Assembly (NCBI RefSeq): GCF_030161575.1
Contig: NZ_BSUL01000001.1
Coordinates: 1,527,809-1,591,808, forward strand
Source: Arenivirga flava
GTDB taxonomy: Bacteria; Actinomycetota; Actinomycetes; Actinomycetales; Microbacteriaceae
Reading direction: 5' to 3'
Length of the DNA: 64,000 bases
The position numbers and the translations under genes are program-made. Under the pieces are notes generated by a model. The model ran no database searches. It was not told the origin of the DNA and worked only from the letters and a program-made list of their open reading frames with translations. This document shows positions 57,192-64,000 of the stretch, in pieces (position 1 is the first letter of the stretch; each line of letters starts with the position of its first letter).

Positions 57192-58773
57192 GCGGTCGTC
57201 GTCTCCTGCTCGATGCGCGGGAACAGCGGCTCGAGCGCGGTCGTGGCGGTGCCGGCGGGGAGCTGGCCCCAGCGGGCCGCGTCGCCGAGCGGCTGCGCGG
57301 CCAGCGCGCCGAGCACCGGCTCGGCGCCCAGCGCGGTCCAGAGCTTCTGGGCGGCCTTCGGGATCACCGGCGAGAGCAGCACCGCGAGCGCGCGCAGCCC
57401 TCCGCGGTGGTGTTGAGCACGGTGCCGAGCCGTTCGCGGGTGGCGTCGTCCTTCGCGAGCACCCAGGGCTGCTGCTCGGTGATGTAGCCGTTGAGCTCGT
57501 CGACGATGGTCCAGACGGATGCGATCGCCTCGTGGATGGCGAAGCGGGAGATCGCGGCGTCCGCATCCGCGACGGCAGCCTCGACGACCTGGTGGATGCG
57601 CGCCTCCGCCGCCGTCTCCTCGCCCGCGGCCGGAACGGCGCCGTCGAAGTACTTGGCCAGCATCGCGATCACGCGGGAGGCGAGGTTGCCGAAGCCGTTC
57701 GCGAGCTCGGCCTGGTAGCGAGCGGAGAGGTCCTCCCAGCTGAACGAGCCGTCCTGCCCGAAGGCGATGGCGCGCAGGAAGTAGTAGCGGAACGCATCCG
57801 AGCCGAACGTGTCGGTGATGTCCTGCGGGGCGATGCCGGTGAGCTTCGACTTCGACATCTTCTCGCCGCCGACGAGCAGCCAGCCGTGGCCGAAGACGTG
57901 CTTGGGCACCTCGAGGCCCGCGGCCATGAGCATGGCGGGCCAGATGACGGCGTGGAAGCGCGCGATGTCCTTGCCGACGAGGTGCACGGCCGGCCAGCGG
58001 CGCGCGAGGGTCTCGTCGTCCTGGCCGTAGCCGGCGGCCGTGACGTAGTTGAGCAGGGCGTCGAACCAGACGTAGACGACGTGGTCGTCGTCCCACGGCA
58101 CCTTGACGCCCCAGTCGAAGGTGGAGCGCGAGATGGAGAGGTCCTCGAGGCCGCGGCGCACGAAGCTGACGATCTCGTTGCGCACGCTCTCGGGCTGGAT
58201 GAAGTCGGGGCGCGTCTCGTAGAGGTCGAGCAGGCGCTCCTGGAAGGCGCTCATGCGGAAGAAGTAGTTCTTCTCCTGCAGCAGCTCCACCGGCTTGGAG
58301 TGGATGGCGCACACCTTCTGGTGCTCGAAGGCGCCGGTGCCGTCGACGAGGTCGCTCGGCTGCTTGTACTCCTCGCAGCCGACGCAGTAGAAGCCCTCGT
58401 ACTCGCCCGCGTAGATGTGCCCCTCGTCGTAGAGGTGCTGCAGGAACCGCTGCACGCCCGTCTCGTGGCGCTCCTCCGTGGTGCGGATGAAGTCGTCGTT
58501 CGACATGTCGATCGTCTGCAGCAGCGGCTGCCACGCCTCCTCGACGAGCTTGGTCGCCCACGCCTTCGGGGTGGTCTCGTTGGCGACGGCGGTGCGCAGG
58601 ATCTTCTGCCCGTGCTCATCGGTGCCGGTCAGCAGCCAGGTGTCGTCGCCCGACTGGCGGTGCCAGCGCGCGAGCACATCGGCCGCCACCTCCGTGTACG
58701 CGTGCCCGATGTGCGGCACGTCGTTGACGTAGAAGATGGGGGTGGTGATGTAGAACGAGTCGCCCGAGGCCAT
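57188..58773 (-). CDS. metG: Methionyl-tRNA synthetase (frame broken by one base)
   Basis: Charges initiator and elongator tRNA-Met. About 528 residues after correction. HIGH motif PHIGHAYT, KMSKS in GGEKMSKSKLTG, and a zinc-knuckle-like CVGCEEY. One base missing in CCC at 57398-57400; adding it gives NTTAEGLRALAVLLSPVIPK and the helical anticodon domain. No C-terminal EMAP domain. ATG 58773 chosen; GGATGGGGG upstream. An essential gene, so the broken frame must be a sequencing error. Confidence 0.94.
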
Positions 58774-58803
58774 AACCCCCATCCTACGGGCGCTGCGGCT
58801 GCG

Positions 58804-60141
58804 TCATCGCGCCGCCAGCGCCTCGGCGAGCGCCGCCGCGAAGCGCTCCGCGCGCTCGACGGTCATCGTCGAGATCGTGACCCGCACGGCCGCGCCGCCT
58901 CCCGCTCCGGTGACCCCTCCGGCGCCTCCGCCGGTCCCTCCGCCGGTCACGAAGTCCACGCCGCGTCGCACGGTCCAGCCGGATGCGGCCAGCGCCGTCA
59001 CGACGGCGTCCTCGTCGCCGTCGAGCGGCACCCAGACGTTGACGCCGTCCTGGTGCGGGGCGGCGGCGATGCCGTGCACCGCGAGGGCGTCGGTCAGCAT
59101 CCGCGCCCGCTCGGCGTACGCCTCGCGAGCGGCGCGCAGCAGCTCCTGGGTGCCCGGCGCCTCGAGCACCGCCGCGACCGCGCGCTGCAGCAGGTGGCTC
59201 ACCCAGACGGCGTGCCCGCCGCGCGCGTCGAGCAGGGCGCCGGTCTCGTCGTCGCAGTGCACCATCGCGACCCGCAGGTCGGGGCCGAGCGACTTCGACA
59301 CCGAGCGCACGAGCGCCCAGCGCCGGGCGCCGGGCGGGGTGCTGCGCGCGTACGGCGCTTCGGCGAGCCCGGCGTAGTGGTCGTCCTCGACGACGAGCAC
59401 GTCGGGGTGCTGCGCGAGCTCGGCGCGCAGCTGCTCGGCTCGATCGGCCGAGATGCTCGACCCGGTGGGGTTCTGCGCGCGCGGGGTAAGGATGACGGCG
59501 CGGGCCCCCGCCCGCAGCGCCTCGCGCAGCGATTCGGGCCGCGGCCCCTCCGCATCCATGGACACGCCGATGGGCCGCAGGCCGTGCAGCCGCAGGATGC
59601 CGGCGTGCGAGAGGAACCCCGGGTCCTCGACGGCGACGGCCTCGCCGCGCACGAGGGCGCTCGAGAGCAGCCGCTCGATCGCGTCGACGGCGCCGCCGGC
59701 GACGGTGATGCGGTGCGACTCCGGCAGCGATCCGCGCACCTGGGCTCGCGCGATCGCCTCGAGACGCGGATGCACGGGCGGCGCCCCGTAGAGCACCGGC
59801 TGCGCGTCGGCGGCCAGAGGCGGCAGCGGTGGCAGGAGCAGCGGATCGGGATTGCCGTCGGCGAGGTTGACGGCGCCCTCGCGGCTCGCCCGTCCCTCCC
59901 CCGGCAGCTCGGCCGCGGCGGCGGCGACGGTGCCGCGGCGCCCGTGGGACTCGACCGCGCCGATCGCGGCGAGCTGCGCGTAGGCGGCGGCGACCGTGTT
60001 GCGGTTGACGCCGAGGTGCTCGGCGGCGGCGCGCATCGTGGGCAGCGTCTCGCCGGGCGCGAGTGCGCCGTCGGCGATGGCGGCGCGCACGGCGTCGACG
60101 ATCTCGGCGGCGGTGCTGCCGGTGAGGCGCTCGACGCGCAT
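58804..60141 (-). CDS. pdxR: MocR/PdxR-type regulator: GntR winged helix fused to aminotransferase-like domain
   Basis: 445 residues. Winged helix (about 5-70, [20 protein letters not shown]), then a fold-type I aminotransferase domain with PLP-binding Lys283 in SVSKSLGPD, and [11 protein letters not shown]. Divergent from pdxS-pdxT, so it is PdxR, sensing PLP and activating its synthesis (known for the family). Residues about 398-417 form an unusual Gly-rich insertion [20 protein letters not shown]. The palindrome TTGTCCTAGGACAA lies between the genes. Confidence 0.9.
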   Translation of the reverse strand: MRVERLTGSTAAEIVDAVRAAIADGALAPGETLPTMRAAAEHLGVNRNTVAAAYAQLAAIGAVESHGRRGTVAAAAAELPGEGRASREGAVNLADGNPDPLLLPPLPPLAADAQPVLYGAPPVHPRLEAIARAQVRGSLPESHRITVAGGAVDAIERLLSSALVRGEAVAVEDPGFLSHAGILRLHGLRPIGVSMDAEGPRPESLREALRAGARAVILTPRAQNPTGSSISADRAEQLRAELAQHPDVLVVEDDHYAGLAEAPYARSTPPGARRWALVRSVSKSLGPDLRVAMVHCDDETGALLDARGGHAVWVSHLLQRAVAAVLEAPGTQELLRAAREAYAERARMLTDALAVHGIAAAPHQDGVNVWVPLDGDEDAVVTALAASGWTVRRGVDFVTGGGTGGGAGGVTGAGGGAAVRVTISTMTVERAERFAAALAEALAAR

Positions 60142-60196
60142 GCGGACCTCCCCTGCCGACGGACGTGCCCACGCTATCGTCACGTATCCGATCGCA

Positions 60197-60210
60197 TTGT
60201 CCTAGGACAA
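60197..60210. promoter_or_regulatory. Putative PdxR operator
   Basis: TTGTCCTAGGACAA, a perfect 14-bp palindrome, 30 bases before pdxS and 56 bases before pdxR. Probably bound by PdxR. Confidence 0.75.
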
Positions 60211-60239
60211 AACGACCTGCGGGTGTATCGTCCCCTCCC

Positions 60240-61132
<893 letters not shown>

Positions 61133-61136
<4 letters not shown>

Positions 61137-61722
61137 GCGGCGCCCGCGTCGGGGTGCTCGCGCTGCAGGGCGGGGTGCGCGAGCACCTGCGCGCGCTCGG
61201 GCGGCTCGGCGCGGATGCGGTGCCGGTGCGCAGGCCCGGCGAGCTCGACGGGCTCGCCGGGCTCGTCGTCCCCGGCGGCGAGTCGAGCGTCATCGACAAG
61301 CTCGCCCGCGCATTCGGGCTGCGCGACCCGTTGCGCGCCGCCATCGCCGACGGGCTGCCGGTCTGGGGCACCTGCGCCGGGCTCATCCTGCTCGCCGAGC
61401 AGATCGAGGGCGGCGCGCCCGGTCAGCGGCAGCTCGGCGGCCTCGACGTCACCGTGCGCCGCAACGCCTTCGGGGGCAGCGCGAGTCGTTCGAGACCACG
61501 ATCGCGATGCCGGCGATCGGAGCGGATCCGGTGCGCGCCGTGTTCATCCGCGCTCCGGTCGTCGAATCGTTCGGCCCCGAGGTGGAGGTGCTCGCGACGC
61601 TGCCGGACGGGGCCATCGTCGCGGTCCGCCAGGGTGGACTGCTCGGCACCGCCTTCCACCCCGAGACCACGGACGACGAGCGGATGCACGCCTACTTCCT
61701 GAACGAGGTCATGGGCGGATGA
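61133..61722 (+). CDS. pdxT: PLP synthase glutaminase subunit PdxT (frame broken by one base)
   Basis: Class I glutamine amidotransferase giving ammonia to PdxS, about 196 residues. PGGESSVI, nucleophile Cys in [13 protein letters not shown], catalytic His-Glu near the end in FHPE. Adding one G to GGGGG at 61472-61476 restores [14 protein letters not shown] and the proper stop. GTG start within the pdxS stop. Confidence 0.93.
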
Positions 61723-61738
61723 GCGCCACAATGGATCG

Positions 61739-63094
61739 GTGACGATCCCTGCAGCGCTCCTGACCGACCTCGACGCCCGCTTCTCGGACTACCTGGCCAC
61801 CGGCCGCGCGCCCGGCGCCGCCTGGGGCGTCTTCGACCGCAGCGGCCTCGTGCACGCCGACGGCGACGGGCGCGACCGCGCCTACCGCATCGCGTCCTGC
61901 ACGAAGAGCTTCACGGCCGCCGCGGTGCTCGCGCTGCGCGACGAGGGTGCGCTCGCGCTCGACGACCCGATCACGCGCTGGGTGCCGGCGTTCGCATCCG
62001 TCCCCCTGCCGACGGCGACGTCGACGCCGCCGACGGTCGCGCAGCTGCTCACGATGTCGGGCGGCCTCGCCACCGACAACCCGTGGGGCGACCGGCAGGA
62101 GTCGATCACCGACGACGAGCTCGACGCGCTGGTCGCCGCAGGTCTCGGCTTCGACACCGTGCCCGGCACGGCCTTCGCCTACTCGAATCTCGGCTACGCG
62201 CTGCTCGGCCGCGTCGTGCAGGAGGCTGCGGGGGCGCCGTTCCGCAGCGTGATCCGCCGCCGCTTCCTCGACCCGCTCGGCCTGGTCCACACCGGCTGGG
62301 ACGCGACGGTGGAGGCGCCCGGCGGCATCGCGCCCGGCCTGCACGCGCGCGACGGGCGCTGGGAGGAGCTGCCGTTCAGCGGCCCCGGCGCCTTCTCGGC
62401 GATCGGCGGCCTGTTCAGCACGGTCGAGGACCTCGCCCACTGGGCCGGCTGGCTGGCGAGCGCCTTCGACCCGTCGCTGCCCGCGCTCGGCGGCCCGCTG
62501 TCGGCCGCGAGCCGTCGGGAGCTGCAGCAGATCCACCGCTTCGACGGCGTGCGCGGCTACGGCTACGGGCTCGCCGTCGACGTGCACCCGGGGCACGGCC
62601 CGCTCGTCGCGCACTCGGGCGGCTACCCCGGCTTCAGCGCGCGGATGCGCTGGTCGGCCGAGCAGGGCGTCGGCGTCGTCGCCTTCGCCAACGGCACCTA
62701 CGCGAACGTCGCCGAGCCGGCGGACGCGGCCCTCGTCGCGCTGCTCGACGGGCTCCCCCGCCGCGACCGGCTCGCGGAGCTGTGGCCCTTGACGCGGGCG
62801 GCGCAGCAGGCGGCGACCGCCCTCATCCGCTCGTGGTCCGACGCGGATGCGGAGCGGCTCCTCGCGATGAACGTCGCGATGGACGAGCCCCTGGAGCGCC
62901 GCCGCGCCCAGATCGAGCGCGCGGTCGCCGCGGTCGGCGGGCTACGCGAGGCGCCGGCCTTCGCCGAGCGCTCGGTGGCGCCGTCGCACCTCGAGTGGCG
63001 GCTCTCCGGCGTGACCGGCTCGCTGAGGGTCGTCATCGAGATGACCCCGCTGGCGGAGGCGACCGTGCAGACGTTCCGGGTGACGGTGGGCTGA
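61739..63094 (+). CDS. Serine hydrolase, beta-lactamase/class C-like family
   Basis: 451 residues, penicillin-binding-protein-like fold. Catalytic Ser53 and Lys56 in SCTK, Tyr148 in AYSN, and HSGG motif AHSGGYPGF. No signal peptide is visible, so it is probably cytoplasmic or membrane-attached by other means. The C-terminal 130 residues form an extra domain. Family covers esterases, D-aminopeptidases and carboxypeptidases; not a resistance gene on present evidence. GTG start 16 bases after pdxT. Confidence 0.85.
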   Translation: MTIPAALLTDLDARFSDYLATGRAPGAAWGVFDRSGLVHADGDGRDRAYRIASCTKSFTAAAVLALRDEGALALDDPITRWVPAFASVPLPTATSTPPTVAQLLTMSGGLATDNPWGDRQESITDDELDALVAAGLGFDTVPGTAFAYSNLGYALLGRVVQEAAGAPFRSVIRRRFLDPLGLVHTGWDATVEAPGGIAPGLHARDGRWEELPFSGPGAFSAIGGLFSTVEDLAHWAGWLASAFDPSLPALGGPLSAASRRELQQIHRFDGVRGYGYGLAVDVHPGHGPLVAHSGGYPGFSARMRWSAEQGVGVVAFANGTYANVAEPADAALVALLDGLPRRDRLAELWPLTRAAQQAATALIRSWSDADAERLLAMNVAMDEPLERRRAQIERAVAAVGGLREAPAFAERSVAPSHLEWRLSGVTGSLRVVIEMTPLAEATVQTFRVTVG

Positions 63095-63145
63095 CGTCCA
63101 GCCCCGCGGCGGCGGCGCGGAGCCGGCGTGGGGAGAGTGCTCGGC

Positions 63146-63499
63146 ATGGATGACGACGAGCGCACGAGCATCGCGAAGGACTGGGACGAGGCGGTCAACC
63201 TGACCGCGAAGCAGCTGGAGGACTGGCTGCAGACCGAGGAGTCGAAGTCGGTGGGGCAGGGCGACGGCGAGTCGACCGGCCACCGGAGCGGACGGCGGAT
63301 CGTCGAGATCCTCGGCACGAAGCGCGCCGACCTGAGCGACGCCGACTGGGCGCACATGCGCAAGGTCGTCGGCTACGTGCACCGCCACCTCGAGCAGCGG
63401 CCGAAGGGCGACGTGACCGAGACGAACTGGCGCTACTCGCTCATGAACTGGGGTCACGACCCGGAGAAGGCGGGCGCTTCGCGGGGAGGGCGCTCGTGA
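63146..63499 (+). CDS. DUF3140-family protein
   Basis: 117 residues. AVNLTAKQLEDWLQTEESKS, VGQGDGESTGHRSGRRIVEI, MRKVVGYVHRHLEQRPKGDV and NWRYSLMNWGHDPEKAG are typical of this small actinobacterial and proteobacterial family, often annotated as DNA-binding. ATG 63146 with GGGGAGAG eight bases upstream. It overlaps the following SDR gene (GTGA). No function established. Confidence 0.85.
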   Translation: MDDDERTSIAKDWDEAVNLTAKQLEDWLQTEESKSVGQGDGESTGHRSGRRIVEILGTKRADLSDADWAHMRKVVGYVHRHLEQRPKGDVTETNWRYSLMNWGHDPEKAGASRGGRS

Positions 63500-64000
63500 G
63501 CGCCCGCATCGCCGTCGTCACGGGCGGCACCGCGGGCCTCGGCCGCGCCACCGCGCGCGCCCTCGCCGAAGACGGCTGGGACGTCGCCGTGCTCGCCCGC
63601 GGCGCCGACGGACTGGCCGCGACCCTCGCGGAGATCGAGGCGAGCGGACGCCGCGGGCTCGCCATCGCGACGGACGTCGCCGACCGCGAGGCGGTGGAGT
63701 CCGCCGCCGCCCGCGTGGAGGCCGAGCTCGGCCCCATCGACCTCTGGGTGAACAACGCGATGGTCGGGGTCTTCGGCACCTTCCTCGACACCGACCCGGA
63801 CGACTTCCGCCGCGCCACCGACGTCACCTACTTCGGCGTCGTCAACGGCACCCGTGCCGCGCTGTCGCGGATGGTGCCCCGCGACCGCGGGCACGTCATC
63901 CAGATCGGCTCGGCGCTCGCGCACCGAGGCATCCCATTGCAGGCCGGCTACTGCGGCGCCAAGCACGCCATCAAGGGCTTCACCGAGTCGGTGGTCGCCG
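63496..64000 (+). CDS. Short-chain dehydrogenase/reductase (truncated by the window end)
   Basis: First 168 residues of a classical SDR. Cofactor motif TGGTAGLG (9-16), NNA at 86-88, catalytic Ser139, and YCGAK with Tyr152 and Lys156. The Gly-rich motif with Arg at the end of strand 2 favours NADP. Substrate unknown. Coupled to the DUF3140 gene by the GTGA overlap. Confidence 0.9.
   Translation, partial: MSARIAVVTGGTAGLGRATARALAEDGWDVAVLARGADGLAATLAEIEASGRRGLAIATDVADREAVESAAARVEAELGPIDLWVNNAMVGVFGTFLDTDPDDFRRATDVTYFGVVNGTRAALSRMVPRDRGHVIQIGSALAHRGIPLQAGYCGAKHAIKGFTESVVA

Noticed and set aside
57188..58773. metG as a pseudogene
   Set aside because: Essential gene with a single correctable base loss in a C run.

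Overview
The window is high-GC DNA (about 70% by eye) with dense, overlapping genes (ATGA and GTGA stop/start junctions) and many GTG starts. Frequent GGATGCGG/CCGCATCC words, LAxTG-type cell-wall sorting signals and PdxS/PdxT vitamin B6 synthesis also point to an actinobacterium, most likely Microbacteriaceae. No phage, plasmid, rRNA, CRISPR or insertion-sequence genes are visible.

Layout. 0-6.3 kb: an ABC exporter, a wall-anchored 5'-nucleotidase, MazG and NhaA. 6.3-7.2 kb: a gene-free mosaic of alternating palindromic repeats. 7.2-12.2 kb: mfd, pth and rplY. 12.3-33.3 kb: a catabolic island for organic or sugar acids. It holds two paralogous oxidoreductase sets (COG4091/SAF-domain dehydrogenase plus beta-hydroxyacid dehydrogenase), a TRAP transporter, an ABM-type monooxygenase, gnd, a gluconate set (gntP, gntK, gntR) and a tctCBA transporter. 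Five LacI/GntR regulators accompany them, and matching operator-like palindromes tie distant promoters together. 33.5-39.8 kb: a small membrane protein/MarR pair, an FAH-family hydrolase, prs, glmU and an LLM flavin monooxygenase. 39.9-49.6 kb: a complete galactan-utilisation locus (GH53, ABC permeases and binding protein, GH42, divergent LacI with two perfect 18-bp operators). 49.7-54.2 kb: tRNA-Gln, MarR-TetR pair, ABC-F ATPase, and LysR with a divergent 45-residue protein. 54.5-63.5 kb: ispE, rsmA, tatD and metG, then a MocR/PdxR regulator divergent from pdxS-pdxT, a serine hydrolase, a DUF3140 protein and a truncated SDR.

In ten genes, thirteen single-base losses in runs of G or C break the frame. 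In each case adding one base restores a family-like protein. The uniform pattern points to consensus errors rather than gene decay, so these genes are called as functional.

The best candidate for an undescribed system is the 13.4-24.3 kb acid catabolism cluster. Its two COG4091/beta-hydroxyacid dehydrogenase pairs, TRAP transporter and two shared operator families (LacI-type and FadR-type) define a regulon whose substrate cannot be read from the sequence.
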